NCBI RefSeq assembly: GCF_031202305.1
Contig: NZ_CP101731.1
Location: 3,224,001 to 3,288,000, forward strand
Length of the DNA stretch: 64,000 nt
From: Pelagibacterium sp. 26DY04
GTDB taxonomy: Bacteria > Pseudomonadota > Alphaproteobacteria > Rhizobiales > Devosiaceae
Reading direction: 5' to 3'
The notes beneath the pieces are model-generated. The model did no database searches and was not told the origin of the DNA. It saw nothing but the letters and a program-made list of their open reading frames with translations. Positions 1-11,128 of this stretch are shown piece by piece. Numbering within the stretch: the first letter of the stretch is position 1; every line of letters begins with the position of its first letter. A program made the position numbers and the translations under genes.

Positions 1-1
1 C

Positions 2-1210
<1,209 letters not shown>

Positions 1211-1224
1211 AGGAGAGAAAGCCA

Positions 1225-2649
1225 ATGGGTAAGGTTACGGGCTTTCTTGAGATCGATCGCCAGGAGCAGCGCTACGAGCCGGCCTCGGACCGCGTGCGCC
1301 ACTATCACGAGTTCACCATCCCGCTCACCGAGCCGGAGGTGCGCAACCAGGCCGCACGTTGCATGGATTGCGGCATTCCCTATTGCCATGGCGATACGGG
1401 GTGCCCTGTCCACAACCAGATCCCGGACTGGAACGACCTCGTCTACAATGACGACTGGGAAGAGGCCGCGCGCAATCTGCACTCGACCAACAATTTCCCC
1501 GAGTTCACCGGCCGCATCTGCCCCGCCCCGTGCGAGGAAGCCTGTACGCTCAACCTCGAGGACATTCCGGTCGCCATCAAGACGGTGGAACAGGCCATCG
1601 CCGACAAGGCCATCCGCGGCGGCTGGGTCCGTCCGCAGGTTGCAGACAAAAAGACCGGCAAGAAGGTCGCCATTGTCGGTGCCGGACCGGCTGGTCTTGC
1701 AGCAGCCCAGCAGCTCGCCCGCGTCGGCCATGAGGTTCACGTCTATGAGCGCGAGCCCAAGCCCGGCGGCCTGCTGCGCTACGGCATTCCCGACTTCAAG
1801 ATGGAAAAGCATCATATCGATTTCCGTCAGGCGCAGATGGAAGCCGAAGGCGTCGTCTTCCATTTCGGCGAAAATATCGGCATCACCCGCCCGCTTTCGG
1901 AGCTTCAGGCAAATCACGAGGCTGTCCTGCTGTGTGGCGGGTCCGAGCATCCCCGGCATCCGGGCTGCGAGGGCACCGAACACGCCGGGGTCCACTATGC
2001 CATGCCCTATCTGGTGCAGCAGAACCGCCGCAATGGCGGCGAGGCGGTGACCGAGGAGCCCATCCTGGCCGCGGGCAAGAACGTCGTCGTTATCGGCGGC
2101 GGCGACACCGCCTCGGACTGCGTGGGCACCGCCTTCCGCCAGGGCGCCATTTCGGTGACTCAGCTCGACATCCGCCCTCAGCCTCCGGTCAAGGAGGACA
2201 AGCTGACCTCCTGGCCCAATTGGGCGGTCAAGATGCGCACCTCGTCCTCCCAGGCCGAAGGCGTAAATCGCGAATTCCAGGCGGGCACGGTCGAAATCAT
2301 CGCCGACGAGCGCGGCCACGTCTCGGGCGTCAAATGCGCCCGCGTCGGCGTTGACCGCAAGCCGATCGAAGGCAGCGATTTCATTCTCCCGGCCGAACTG
2401 GTGCTGATGGCCATCGGCTTTGCCCACCCGGTCCATGAGGGCATGCTCGAACAACTGGGCGCCAAGCTCGACAAGCGGGGCAATCTGTTCGCCGATACCT
2501 TCAGCTATAAGACCACCGTGGATGGCGTCTACGCCGCCGGCGACATGCGCCGGGGCCAATCCCTGGTCGTCTGGGCCATTCGCGAAGGCCGGCAGGCTGC
2601 GCGTGCGATCGATCTCGACCTGATGGGCGAGACGACGCTGCCGCGCTAG
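1225..2649 (+). CDS. gltD: Glutamate synthase (NADPH) small subunit
   Basis: The 474-residue product is the FAD/NADPH electron-input subunit of glutamate synthase. I chose the ATG at 1225 because AAGGAGAG lies just before it and because [13 protein letters not shown] is the usual family start; an open frame continues upstream inside gltB but is not plausible. Cys46, Cys49, Cys54 and Cys60 and a second group at Cys99, Cys103 and Cys107 are the 4Fe-4S ligands. [13 protein letters not shown] at about 148-160 is the FAD-binding Rossmann motif, and [13 protein letters not shown] further on is the NADPH motif. Length is normal for the family. It pairs with gltB directly upstream and is followed by a strong terminator. 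Confidence 0.97.
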   Translation: MGKVTGFLEIDRQEQRYEPASDRVRHYHEFTIPLTEPEVRNQAARCMDCGIPYCHGDTGCPVHNQIPDWNDLVYNDDWEEAARNLHSTNNFPEFTGRICPAPCEEACTLNLEDIPVAIKTVEQAIADKAIRGGWVRPQVADKKTGKKVAIVGAGPAGLAAAQQLARVGHEVHVYEREPKPGGLLRYGIPDFKMEKHHIDFRQAQMEAEGVVFHFGENIGITRPLSELQANHEAVLLCGGSEHPRHPGCEGTEHAGVHYAMPYLVQQNRRNGGEAVTEEPILAAGKNVVVIGGGDTASDCVGTAFRQGAISVTQLDIRPQPPVKEDKLTSWPNWAVKMRTSSSQAEGVNREFQAGTVEIIADERGHVSGVKCARVGVDRKPIEGSDFILPAELVLMAIGFAHPVHEGMLEQLGAKLDKRGNLFADTFSYKTTVDGVYAAGDMRRGQSLVVWAIREGRQAARAIDLDLMGETTLPR

Positions 2650-2666
2650 AAGCGACTGAGAGTAAG

Positions 2667-2696
2667 GCCCCGGACACCCGCTCCGGGGCTTTTTTC
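2667..2696 (+). terminator. Rho-independent terminator after gltBD
   Basis: GCCCCGGA (2667-2674) pairs perfectly with TCCGGGGC (2682-2689) across a 7-base loop and is followed by a run of six T. It sits 17 bases after the gltD stop. Its T-run touches the stop codon of the convergent DUF459 gene (2696). Confidence 0.9.
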
Positions 2697-3865
2697 TACC
2701 GTCCGGTGGGATTTTCCACGTCGCCCGCCGCCCGTCCCAACCCGAAGGCATCGACACGGCCAGCGGGTGCCTGCAGCATGTCTTCGAGCGCGAACCCACG
2801 CGCATCCGCCGTCGGCGTGCGGGCAACGACGAGATCGCCAGCCCTTTGCGCGGTCCCGCCCAAATCCTGGACCAGGCTGGCCATGTCGACCAAACGCATC
2901 TGCTCTAGCCCCTGGAAGGGTGGGCGCAGCATACCGGCCGCATCGGTGCCGGCGAGAAGATCGGAAACTTCCGAGGTGCTGCCCGAAAGGCTGACCCGGC
3001 TGCCCTCCGTGGCCAGCGCGCGATCGATGTAAAAGGCCACCTTGTCGGCCCCGGCCGCGGAAAAATGGATGCCATCGCCTTTTCGCATGGCGACGATGTT
3101 GCCGTTGAGATCCGGCCCGTCGGCGCTGTAGCCGCCGTTTTCGCCCAGATAGCGGTCGTAGGTTTCAACCCACTCACCGCCCACAGCGCCCACCGCTGCC
3201 TTGTGGATCGAGGAGATCTGCGCCATGGCGGCGCCATAACTGGGCTGTTCCATGGGCGGCAATTCGATCCAGACGATCTCCTTGTCCGCCGCGCTTAGAT
3301 CGCCCAGGAATGCGTCGAGCCGCTCGCGATAGGCGCTGCGCCAGGGGTCGCTGAGCGCCTCGGCTCCATTGAGCGCCTGCCGGTCGTTGATGCCGATGGC
3401 GACAACGGCGATGTCGAAACTGTCGGCCACGATCTCGTCTTCGATCGCTTCGTTCCAGTCGAAAAAATCGTCGCGCACGAATCCCGATGATCCGACGGCG
3501 TTCTCGATCACTGCGATTTCCGGATTGTCCGCATAAAGCCGCTCGAGCGCCCGCGCGAGATCGACCGCCAGGGAATCGCCCATCACCATGATCCTGCGGG
3601 CGTTTTCGGACTTTTCCACGTCGGGCGCTGCCGCTGGCTGGGGCGCCGGCTGGCGTGAAGGCTGCGGCGCAGGTGCAGGTGCCGGCTGCGGCCTGGGCTG
3701 CTGGGGCTGGACGACCGCGGGCGGCGGTGTCGGTTCGTCGTCACGCCCGAACAGCACCTCGAACAACGTCCGGGTCGTGCGCTCCTGCGCCGTGGCGCTC
3801 GAAACGAGCACCCCGGACAGGAGCACCAGGACAATGGCACGGACGCGGGCGTGGAAAACCGACAT
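2696..3865 (-). CDS. Secreted SGNH/DUF459-family hydrolase-like protein
   Basis: The 389-residue protein starts at the ATG at 3865 because that gives a clean signal peptide (MSVFHARVRAIVLVLLSG, ending near SSATAQ at 27); longer open sequence upstream looks non-coding. After the signal comes a proline/glutamine-rich linker (about 45-82), then an SGNH fold with block I MVMGDSLA (Ser98 nucleophile candidate) and block III IGINDRQ. The C-terminal motif DGIHFSAAGADKVAFY supplies the Asp-His pair. This arrangement matches the DUF459 (COG2845) family, found near cell-envelope and exopolysaccharide genes. The substrate is unknown; acyl or acetyl ester hydrolysis or transfer in the periplasm is an inference. 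It is convergent with gltD. Confidence 0.85.
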   Translation of the reverse strand: MSVFHARVRAIVLVLLSGVLVSSATAQERTTRTLFEVLFGRDDEPTPPPAVVQPQQPRPQPAPAPAPQPSRQPAPQPAAAPDVEKSENARRIMVMGDSLAVDLARALERLYADNPEIAVIENAVGSSGFVRDDFFDWNEAIEDEIVADSFDIAVVAIGINDRQALNGAEALSDPWRSAYRERLDAFLGDLSAADKEIVWIELPPMEQPSYGAAMAQISSIHKAAVGAVGGEWVETYDRYLGENGGYSADGPDLNGNIVAMRKGDGIHFSAAGADKVAFYIDRALATEGSRVSLSGSTSEVSDLLAGTDAAGMLRPPFQGLEQMRLVDMASLVQDLGGTAQRAGDLVVARTPTADARGFALEDMLQAPAGRVDAFGLGRAAGDVENPTGR

Positions 3866-3908
3866 ACCGCTTTTTAGCCCAGTTCGGCCTGCCCCGAAAG
3901 CAGCCGGC

Positions 3909-4907
3909 TCAAAGAATGGAGGGGCGGTCGTTACGGGTGTCGAGGTATTTTTCCCATTTATAGGCCATTTCGACAATGCCGGCGAGGTCGTCGTGGCGCG
4001 GCTGCCATCCCAGCGCCTTGATCCGATCGGCCCCCGCAACGATGGAAGCGGGATCGCCTGGCCGCCGGGGGCCATGCTCGACGGGAAAGTCGATGCCGGT
4101 CACGCGCTTGACGGTCGAAACCACCTCATCGACCGAGAACCCGCGCCCATAGCCGCAATTGACCGTGAGGCTCTCCCCGCCCTTGCGCAGATGCTCGAGC
4201 AGCAGCCCGTGTGCCGCGACCAGATCGGAGACGTGGATATAGTCGCGCACGCATGTGCCATCGGGGGTGGGATAGTCGTCGCCGAAAACGCTCATCTTTT
4301 CCCGGTGCCCCAGCGCGGTCTGCACCGCCACCTTGATCAGGTGCGTCGCGCCAGCGGTCGATTGGCCGGCTCGCATCTGCGGGTCGGCACCCGCCACGTT
4401 GAAATAGCGCAAGACCCCGTAGGTCATCGGGTGCGCCGCCGCCACATCGGCCAGCATCCATTCGCTCATGAGCTTGGACTTGCCATAGGGCGAAACCGGC
4501 GAGAGCACCGCGTCTTCGGCGACGGGCTCGAGGCCCACCATGCCATAAACCGCCGCGGTCGATGAAAAGATGAAGTGCTTGACCCCGCCGGCGACGCAGG
4601 CCGCGATCAGGTCGCGCGTGTTAACTGTGTTGTTCTTGTAATATTTGAGCGGATTTTCCACCGATTCGGGCACCACGATCGAGCCGGCGAAATGGATAAC
4701 CGCCTCGATCCCGTGCTCCGCGATCAGCCGTTTGACCAGTTCCGTGTCGGCGACATCGCCTTCCACGAGCTTTACGCGGTGATCGACGAGCCAGGGAAAA
4801 CCAGTCGTCAGATTGTCGAGCACGACAACCGATTCGCCGGCATCGGCGAGATGAAGAACCATGTGGGAACCGATATATCCGGCTCCACCTGTCACCAGAA
4901 TAGCCAT
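3909..4907 (-). CDS. galE: UDP-glucose 4-epimerase
   Basis: The 332-residue cytoplasmic enzyme interconverts UDP-glucose and UDP-galactose. The ATG at 4907 gives MAILVTGGAGYIGSH, the NAD-binding Rossmann motif at its normal N-terminal place; an ATG 24 bases further upstream is less likely. The catalytic triad is visible: Ser115/116 in FIFSSTAAVYG, and Tyr141 and Lys145 in PYGKSK. The family motif VRDYIHVSDL is also present. It lies divergent from galU, which makes UDP-glucose, across a 128-base gap, so both probably serve surface polysaccharide or glycolipid synthesis. Confidence 0.95.
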   Translation of the reverse strand: MAILVTGGAGYIGSHMVLHLADAGESVVVLDNLTTGFPWLVDHRVKLVEGDVADTELVKRLIAEHGIEAVIHFAGSIVVPESVENPLKYYKNNTVNTRDLIAACVAGGVKHFIFSSTAAVYGMVGLEPVAEDAVLSPVSPYGKSKLMSEWMLADVAAAHPMTYGVLRYFNVAGADPQMRAGQSTAGATHLIKVAVQTALGHREKMSVFGDDYPTPDGTCVRDYIHVSDLVAAHGLLLEHLRKGGESLTVNCGYGRGFSVDEVVSTVKRVTGIDFPVEHGPRRPGDPASIVAGADRIKALGWQPRHDDLAGIVEMAYKWEKYLDTRNDRPSIL

Positions 4908-5035
4908 GATCTTATTCCAAACGAACGACACTTTCGCCCCCGCTCATAGCGGAAGCGGAACGAAACCGTTACCCCAATCTTGCATTAAGGCATTGAAACT
5001 GTCTTAGTTTATTGCGCACATCCAAGGAGTATCCA

Positions 5036-5932
5036 GTGGTCCGCAGAGTCCGTACTGCCGTTTTTCCCGTTGCCGGCCTCGGCACGCGCTTTCTTCCCGC
5101 AACCAAGGCCATGCCCAAGGAAATGCTGACGGTGGTCGACAAGCCCGTCATCCAGTACGCGGTGGACGAGGCCCGTGAAGCCGGAATCGAGCATTTCGTC
5201 TTCGTCACCGGCCGCAACAAGGGCGTGATCGAAGACCATTTCGATCGCCAGTTCGAGCTCGAATCCACCCTTGAGACACGCGGCAAGCACGAGGCGCTCG
5301 AACAGTTGCGCCGTGAATTGCCCAAGGCCGGCCAAACCAGTTTCACCCGCCAGCAGGAGCCGCTCGGTCTCGGCCACGCCGTCTGGTGCGCGCGAGACAT
5401 CGTCGGCCGGGAGCCCTTTGCCCTGCTTTTGCCCGACATGATCTTCAAGTCCGAGCCCGGCGTTCTCAAGCAGATGATGGACGCCTATGAGGAAACAGGT
5501 GGCAATATCATCGCCGTTGAAGAAGTGCCCCACGAGGAGGTCTCTTCTTACGGCGTGGTGGCCCGCGGCGAGGGTCCCGATACAGGTTTTTCCATCCAAG
5601 GCATGGTGGAAAAGCCCAAGCCCGAGGATGCACCCTCCAATCTGATCATTTCCGGGCGCTACATCCTGCAGCCGGAAATCTTTATGCTGCTGTCCGAGCA
5701 AACCGTCGGCGCCGGCGGGGAAATCCAGATCACTGATGCCATGCAGCATTTGATGGATATGCAGCCCTTCACCGGCGTCAAATATGATGGCCGGTCCTTC
5801 GACTGCGGCTCCAAGATCGGGTTCCTCACGGCCAATGTCGTCTTCGCGCTTGATCGCGACGACATTGCCGATGCCTTCATGAAGGAACTCAAGACCCTGA
5901 CCGGGGATATCCCGATCAGTATTGCAGGCTGA
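5036..5932 (+). CDS. galU: UTP-glucose-1-phosphate uridylyltransferase
   Basis: The 298-residue enzyme joins UTP and glucose-1-phosphate to give UDP-glucose. A GTG at 5036 is the best start because AAGGAG lies at 5023-5028, seven bases upstream; a TTG at 5012 is in frame but has no such site. The nucleotide-binding signature [18 protein letters not shown] stands at about residues 14-31, and the later motifs [13 protein letters not shown] and the C-terminal [11 protein letters not shown] fit bacterial GalU. It is the natural partner of the divergent galE. Its last 17 bases overlap the 3' end of the opposite-strand beta-barrel gene. Confidence 0.95.
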   Translation: MVRRVRTAVFPVAGLGTRFLPATKAMPKEMLTVVDKPVIQYAVDEAREAGIEHFVFVTGRNKGVIEDHFDRQFELESTLETRGKHEALEQLRRELPKAGQTSFTRQQEPLGLGHAVWCARDIVGREPFALLLPDMIFKSEPGVLKQMMDAYEETGGNIIAVEEVPHEEVSSYGVVARGEGPDTGFSIQGMVEKPKPEDAPSNLIISGRYILQPEIFMLLSEQTVGAGGEIQITDAMQHLMDMQPFTGVKYDGRSFDCGSKIGFLTANVVFALDRDDIADAFMKELKTLTGDIPISIAG

Positions 5933-7349
5933 TCCCGCCGCTCACCCGATGCTCGTCCCGGCGCGCATCCGCCGCGCCGGGGTCTTCGCGCAATCCATAC
6001 TCGTAATCGAGGGTAGCGCTGGTGTGCGGGCCGATAAGCACATCGGCCCCGATTCCGGCTGAATAGAGCCGGCTGGCCGGGGTTTCATCGTCTGGCGCCA
6101 GCCATTCGAGGCCTGCAGAAGCCCGCAATCCCAGCCAGGAATTGGCGGTATGGGAGGCCTCAAGGCCCGCCAGATAGCGCGTACTGGCCCCTCCGCCATC
6201 CTCTCCCGGTGTCAACTCGGTTTCAAGGCTCGCAACGATCTGCGTCGTGGGGCTGAACCGGTAGCCCAGAGCAGCGCCATAGAGCCAACTTTGCGCGTCG
6301 GCCAGCCGCGCGGCGTCATAGTCCCGCCAGCCCGACCCGAGCGATAGTTCCGCCACCAGCACGTCGTTCCAATTGCCCGCGATTCCGCCGCGCAGGGTAT
6401 AGTCCGCGCCATTACGGTTGAGGCCGAGATCTGGATCGGCTCCATCGAAATCGGTGCGCCCCGCCGTGCCCTGGCCGAAGATTTCGAGCACCGGGGTCAC
6501 CGCGTAACCAAGCCGCAGCCCGCCCTCGTAGTGGGTATAGCTTTCGTCGTCATTGTCGATCTCGATCCCGTCGCTGCGCGTCGACGACCCAACCCATTCG
6601 CGATCCAGCCCGAGGCTGACGGTCGCGTCCAGCCGCCCGAAGGTCTGCGTATAAGCAGCGCCCAGGCCACCGGAAACGATGAGTGGGGTCGTAATGAGAT
6701 CGGCGGTATCAACCGTCAGCGCCTGTGGATCGTCCTGCGAAAGCGCGAAATCGGCGTTGAACGCCAGGTCCGCCGAGGGTGAGAGCCTGTATTCGGTATC
6801 GAACGCCACCTGCGCGTCGGCAATGCGCGGGTCGTCGGAACGCGGCTGCACCAGCGTTGCGGACGCATCGAGCGTCACATCGGCCGCCCCGACCGAGCGG
6901 GAAAAGCCGATGGACGGAATGGTCAGCATTTCGAAGCGCTCCTCATCCTCGCTGCGGACATAGGCGCCGCGCAGGCTGATACCGTAGGCAAGATCTGCAT
7001 GGTCGCTTGAGGCCACGGGCGTCGAGACGGGGGCGGTTTCAGGCAGGACCGGAACTGGTGCCGGTGCAGCGGGAAGAGCGACGCTTGGCACCTCTGCAGG
7101 GGCGACTGTCGCAAGCGGCGCGGGGGTGGAAGCCAGCGCATTTGCCGGCAGTATCGGTCGCGCCAACAGGCGTTCGGCTGGAAAATCGCATAACGTTCCA
7201 GCCGGGCAGCCGACGCCAAGCGAACCGCGCAACAGGTCGGGATTGTCGGTACGCGAGCCATCGCCCTGCGCAAAGCCCAGCGAGACGCCAGCCAGCGCGC
7301 CACCGCCGGCCAGAACCACCAGTGCGAGGCTGCGCGTGCTTTGGCCCAA
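5916..7349 (-). CDS. Putative outer-membrane beta-barrel protein
   Basis: The 477-residue product begins with a signal-like segment ([22 protein letters not shown]), then a Pro/Ala-rich stretch (about 60-110), then a long series of alternating amphipathic strands ending in GGISLQY with a terminal aromatic residue, as expected for a barrel inserted by the BAM complex. Repeated phrases such as [34 protein letters not shown] and [17 protein letters not shown] resemble the beta-barrel porin 2 (BBP2) type proteins of alphaproteobacteria. The start is uncertain: I see a TTG at 7349 and no strong ribosome site. It overlaps galU tail to tail and follows hemH on the same strand. The ligand or cargo is unknown. 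Confidence 0.75.
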   Translation of the reverse strand: MGQSTRSLALVVLAGGGALAGVSLGFAQGDGSRTDNPDLLRGSLGVGCPAGTLCDFPAERLLARPILPANALASTPAPLATVAPAEVPSVALPAAPAPVPVLPETAPVSTPVASSDHADLAYGISLRGAYVRSEDEERFEMLTIPSIGFSRSVGAADVTLDASATLVQPRSDDPRIADAQVAFDTEYRLSPSADLAFNADFALSQDDPQALTVDTADLITTPLIVSGGLGAAYTQTFGRLDATVSLGLDREWVGSSTRSDGIEIDNDDESYTHYEGGLRLGYAVTPVLEIFGQGTAGRTDFDGADPDLGLNRNGADYTLRGGIAGNWNDVLVAELSLGSGWRDYDAARLADAQSWLYGAALGYRFSPTTQIVASLETELTPGEDGGGASTRYLAGLEASHTANSWLGLRASAGLEWLAPDDETPASRLYSAGIGADVLIGPHTSATLDYEYGLREDPGAADARRDEHRVSGGISLQY

Positions 7350-7436
7350 GGTCGAAAATTCCGTCAGTATGGAACCGCATCCGCGACGCGCTTCACAAAT
7401 CTAAACGGAAGCTTTCAGTTCATGGTTAAGAAAGCT

Positions 7437-8459
7437 TTAAAGCCAGCCGGAAAGCTCCTTGCGTACGATGGCTTCGATCATCGCCATGCCGTCGGGCGTA
7501 TCGTTGAGGCACGGGATATAGGCGTAGCGCTCGCCGCCGGCATGCATGAATTCCTCTTCGCCCGTGATGGCGATTTCCTCGAGGGTTTCGATGCAGTCGG
7601 CCGAAAAGGCCGGCGCGAGAATGGCGACCTTCTTGATGCCTTTTTCGGGCAGCGATTTCAGTGTCTCGTCGGTATAGGGCTGCAGCCATTCGGTGGGGCC
7701 GAAGCGGCTCTGGAAGGTGACCATGAGCTTTTCTTCCGGCCATCCGAGCTTTTCGCGCACCAGCCGCGTGGTCTTCTGGCATTGGCAATAATAAGGATCT
7801 CCCTTCTCGAGATATTCCTTGGGCATGCCGTGATACGACGTGATCACCAGGTCGGGGACAAAGTCGAGCGCCTCGACGCCCTCCTTTATCGATTTCGCCA
7901 ATGTTTCTATATAGATATCTTCGGCGAAATAGGCCGGAACCGTGCGTACGGCCGGCTGCCAGCGGATGTCCTTGAGCGCAAGGAACGCCTTGTCGTTGGC
8001 GGTCGCGGTGGTCGTCGCCGAATATTGCGGATAGAGCGGGAAGAGCAGGATGCGGTCGCAGCCCTGGGCATGGAGCTTTTCGATGGCGCTCTGGGTCGAG
8101 GGATTGCCGTAGCGCATGCCGTATTCGACGATCACATCTTCGCCGGCCATTGCCGCACCCAGCTTTTCGGCCTGGGCGCGGGTGATAACCCTAAGTGGGC
8201 TTTCGTTTTTTTCCTTGTCCCAGATGCGCGCGTAATTGGCGCCGGCCTTTTGCGGGCGGAAGGAGAGGATGACGAGATTGAGGATGGGCCACCACTGCCA
8301 TTTGGGCGTTTCGATCACCCGCGGGTCGGAGAGGAACTCTTTGAGATAGCGGCGCACGCTCCAGTAATCGGTGGCGTCGGGCGTGCCGAGATTGAGCAGC
8401 AGCACACCGATTTTGCGTGGTTTTACAGTAGGATGATCGGGCGGCAAGTGAGCGTTCAT
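7437..8459 (-). CDS. hemH: Ferrochelatase
   Basis: The 340-residue enzyme inserts Fe2+ into protoporphyrin IX, the last step of protoheme synthesis. The start at 8459 (MNAHLPPDHPTVKPRKIGVLLLNLGTP) is chosen because the family core begins at KIGVLLLNLGTPD; the longer upstream frame is arginine-rich and unconvincing. Signature regions are YGMRYGNPS, LFPLYPQYSATTTA, the catalytic histidine His210 in SYHGMPKEYLEKGDPYYCQC, and FQSRFGPTEWLQPYT at about 249-263. It stands alone, with 87 bases to the beta-barrel gene downstream and 128 bases to the nickel/cobalt transporter upstream, all on the same strand. Confidence 0.96.
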   Translation of the reverse strand: MNAHLPPDHPTVKPRKIGVLLLNLGTPDATDYWSVRRYLKEFLSDPRVIETPKWQWWPILNLVILSFRPQKAGANYARIWDKEKNESPLRVITRAQAEKLGAAMAGEDVIVEYGMRYGNPSTQSAIEKLHAQGCDRILLFPLYPQYSATTTATANDKAFLALKDIRWQPAVRTVPAYFAEDIYIETLAKSIKEGVEALDFVPDLVITSYHGMPKEYLEKGDPYYCQCQKTTRLVREKLGWPEEKLMVTFQSRFGPTEWLQPYTDETLKSLPEKGIKKVAILAPAFSADCIETLEEIAITGEEEFMHAGGERYAYIPCLNDTPDGMAMIEAIVRKELSGWL

Positions 8460-8587
8460 CAGTATCCCGGGGAAGCGGATGTGAGGCGTTGATTTTGTTG
8501 CGCGCACAATAGCGCCAACGCGCCGCAGGGCAACACTTTGACGCTGAAATGCGGCCATTTGCCCAGTTTATCGGGGCATTTGCGCCT

Positions 8588-10222
8588 TTAAAGGCTGGCG
8601 AACAACAAGATCATGCCGAAGCCCATCACCAGGAGCGCTCCGGCGAGTTCCATCCACCACAGGACCGATACGCCAAGCGCGCCGCCGCCGGTGAGCCTCA
8701 GCGCACCGCCTTTCAAGAACACGGCAAGCGAGGCGAGGATGGCGACCGTAATGGCGGTGCCCAACCCCATGAGAAACGTAGCGAAAATGCCCGCCGGCAG
8801 GAGGTTTTGGCTCAGCGCGAAAACCAGCACCACCAGCGCGCCCGAGCACGGCCGCAGCCCCACCGAAACCACGACACCGAGCGCCTCGCGCCAGTTTCCG
8901 CCGGTCTGATCGGGGGTGACGACGTGATGGTCGCAGCCATCATGGTGGTGGTGATGGTGGTCCGAATGTGCCGCATGTAGGGGTTGAGATCGGGGAATAT
9001 GGCCATGATCGACGGGTCTAGCCCCGTGTTCACGTCCATGGTCATGCGAACCTAGGATTTTTCGCGTCGCGAGCCAGGCTCCGAGCAGCGCGACGAGCCC
9101 GTAGGAGACGATTTCGATCCACCGCGCCGCCTCGCTCATGGCGATCGAGGTGAGGCGCAAAACGCTGGCGGCGATAAGCACGAACACCACCGCGACCACC
9201 GACTGCATCATGGCCGAAAGGAAACTCAGGACGATGCCCCGGCGGAGCTGGCGTTCGCTGGCCAGGACATAGGAGGAGATCACCACCTTGCCATGCCCCG
9301 GCCCGGCGGCGTGGAAGACGCCGTAGAGGAAACTCAGGCCCCCAAGTATCCAGAAGGCGTTGCCGTCTTCGTGCAGGGCACCGAGCGCATTGGTCATGGC
9401 GCGGTAGAAATCGCGCTGCTGAGCGGCGATCCAGCCGAAAAACCCGCCCTGGGTGGGAACGAGCGAGGTCTCCGCCGGCGGAGCGGCGAACGGGGTGGCC
9501 GGGCGCTGGGTGGTGACCGTTTCGATGGCGTCGAGCGCGGTGGCGGGCGTTCCGGCCGGACAGGTGACGGTGACCAGATTGGCCAGATCGCGTGCCGCCT
9601 GCCGCAGATCCTCGGGCAGTTCGGTTACATCGGGCCCCAGCATCCACAGCCGCCCCTCGAGTTCGGGATCGATGGGCTGGGGTTCCTTGGCCACCACGGT
9701 GCAGCCCTCGGGCGCGCCTTGGAGGGTGACGGAATCGGCATCCGGAAAGGTGAAGGCGGCGTAATATTCGGGATCGCCCACCTCGATATCGTAGATGCCG
9801 TTGACGCGCTGGGGTTCGGCGAAGGCCATGGTGAAGGTGAGCGTCACCTGGCCGTTTTCGAAAACCATGGAAGGATCGCTCGCTCCGGCCACCGCGGCAT
9901 GGCCGTCGAGACCTTCGGGGTCGGCGAAGGTGTAGTACGAATAAAAATCGAGACCTTCGATGTTCTCCTCGGCCAGCGGCTGGAGCTCGGTCGGGGTGAG
10001 CACACCGTCGCCATCGGCGTCGAGCCCCTGGATCGCCCAGGCGGAAAAATACTGATCGAACGTCCAGTGATGGCGCATGCCGACAATGGCGCCGTTTTCG
10101 AACAGCACCTCGCCGGCGGCATCGATCCACACATGAGGATGGGCCTGGACCGGCGAAGCGAGGCCGAGCAAGGCCAGTCCGGCCAGGAGCATTCCGGATG
10201 CTGTGCGCAAGAACGATGCCAT
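8588..10222 (-). CDS. DUF1007-NicO fusion: nickel/cobalt efflux-type transporter
   Basis: The 544-residue protein joins two parts. Residues 1-27 are a signal peptide ending ASPVQA; then comes a DUF1007 domain (HPHVWIDAAGEVLFENG) that includes an EF-hand-like loop DADGDGVLTPTE at 68-79. From about 270 to the end is a NicO/RcnA-type membrane domain with HAAGPGHGKVVISSYVL and GLRPCSGALVVLVFALSQ. Between membrane segments lies a loop very rich in histidine (about 395-440, including six in a row), typical of Ni/Co handling. The protein likely moves Ni2+ or Co2+ across the inner membrane. It starts three bases after the LysR gene stop, so it is probably co-transcribed with it. Confidence 0.88.
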   Translation of the reverse strand: MASFLRTASGMLLAGLALLGLASPVQAHPHVWIDAAGEVLFENGAIVGMRHHWTFDQYFSAWAIQGLDADGDGVLTPTELQPLAEENIEGLDFYSYYTFADPEGLDGHAAVAGASDPSMVFENGQVTLTFTMAFAEPQRVNGIYDIEVGDPEYYAAFTFPDADSVTLQGAPEGCTVVAKEPQPIDPELEGRLWMLGPDVTELPEDLRQAARDLANLVTVTCPAGTPATALDAIETVTTQRPATPFAAPPAETSLVPTQGGFFGWIAAQQRDFYRAMTNALGALHEDGNAFWILGGLSFLYGVFHAAGPGHGKVVISSYVLASERQLRRGIVLSFLSAMMQSVVAVVFVLIAASVLRLTSIAMSEAARWIEIVSYGLVALLGAWLATRKILGSHDHGREHGARPVDHGHIPRSQPLHAAHSDHHHHHHDGCDHHVVTPDQTGGNWREALGVVVSVGLRPCSGALVVLVFALSQNLLPAGIFATFLMGLGTAITVAILASLAVFLKGGALRLTGGGALGVSVLWWMELAGALLVMGFGMILLFASL

Positions 10223-10225
10223 GGA

Positions 10226-11128
10226 TCAGGAATTGACCGGATGGGTTTGGAACCAGTCGACGAGGAAATCGATCAGCGCCCTCACCTTGCCCGAGAGATG
10301 CCTTCGATGCGGATAGACAGCCTGCAGGAACGGGCGTTGCGGCAGATAATCGACGAGAACCGGCACCAATTCCCCCTTCTGGACAGCCGAATCGACAAGA
10401 AAGCTCGGCAGTAGCGCGAAACCGAGGCCTTTTTTGGCCGCCACCAGCGCGCCAACGGGCGAATTGACGCGTACCGGGCCATCCACATGCACGGTGACCG
10501 TCTTGCCATCCTCGATGAACTGCCAGTTGGCCTGCCCGGTCATGTTGGTGTCGATGATGCAAGGCACGCCCTTGAGCGCCTCGGGCGTTGCGGGCGCCCC
10601 ATGAGCCTTGATGATCTCGGGCGCGGCGAGAACGGCCACCGAGGTTTCGGCGATCTTGCGCGCGATCAGCGAGGTGTCGCTCATTTTGGAAATACGCAGC
10701 GCCACATCGATCCCCTCTTCGACGAGATCGACCATGCGGTCTTCGAGCCTTAGATCGAGGGTGACGTCGGGATGGGCGCGGGTGAATTCGAACAGCGGTT
10801 CGAGGAGCGTGGATTCGCCGAAATTGCGCGGGGCGGAAACGCGCAATATGCCGCGCGGGGCGGCGGACTGCTCGGTAATCGTGGCGTCGAGATCGTCGAG
10901 CTGGGAGAGGATTTCCCGCACCTCCCGGTAATAGGCCTCGCCCGCCTCGGTGAGGCTCAATTTGCGCGTCGTGCGGTTCATCAGCCGCACGCCCAGATAA
11001 TCTTCGAGATCGGTGACGTATTTCGACAGCAGCGCCTTGGACCGCCCGTGAATGCGCGCGGCGGCCGAAAAGCCGCCGGCGTCGAACACCTGCACGAAGG
11101 CGCGGATACGGGCGAGATCCTGGGTCAT
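10226..11128 (-). CDS. LysR-family transcriptional regulator
   Basis: This is a 300-residue protein of normal family length. The N-terminal winged helix-turn-helix runs from about 1 to 60 (RIRAFVQVFDAGGFSAAAR, LEDYLGVRLMNRTTRKLSLTEAG), followed by the effector-binding domain (GILRVSAPRNFGE, PDVTLDLRLEDRMVDLVEEGIDVALRI). It overlaps the creatininase-family gene by four bases (ATGA) and is followed after three bases by the DUF1007-NicO transporter, so unlike most LysR genes it lies inside an operon rather than divergent from its target. Likely targets are the neighbours themselves; the ligand is unknown. Confidence 0.92.
   Translation of the reverse strand: MTQDLARIRAFVQVFDAGGFSAAARIHGRSKALLSKYVTDLEDYLGVRLMNRTTRKLSLTEAGEAYYREVREILSQLDDLDATITEQSAAPRGILRVSAPRNFGESTLLEPLFEFTRAHPDVTLDLRLEDRMVDLVEEGIDVALRISKMSDTSLIARKIAETSVAVLAAPEIIKAHGAPATPEALKGVPCIIDTNMTGQANWQFIEDGKTVTVHVDGPVRVNSPVGALVAAKKGLGFALLPSFLVDSAVQKGELVPVLVDYLPQRPFLQAVYPHRRHLSGKVRALIDFLVDWFQTHPVNS

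Noticed and set aside
4908..5035. Promoter boxes (TTGCAT, TTGAAA, TTAGTT) between galE and galU
   Set aside because: Several weak overlapping matches at different spacings; none stands out enough to be annotated.
7409..7437. Inverted repeat AAGCTTTC/GAAAGCTT at the end of hemH
   Set aside because: It is perfect over eight bases but has a 13-base loop, weak AT-rich pairing and no T-run in the hemH direction, so it is not called a terminator.
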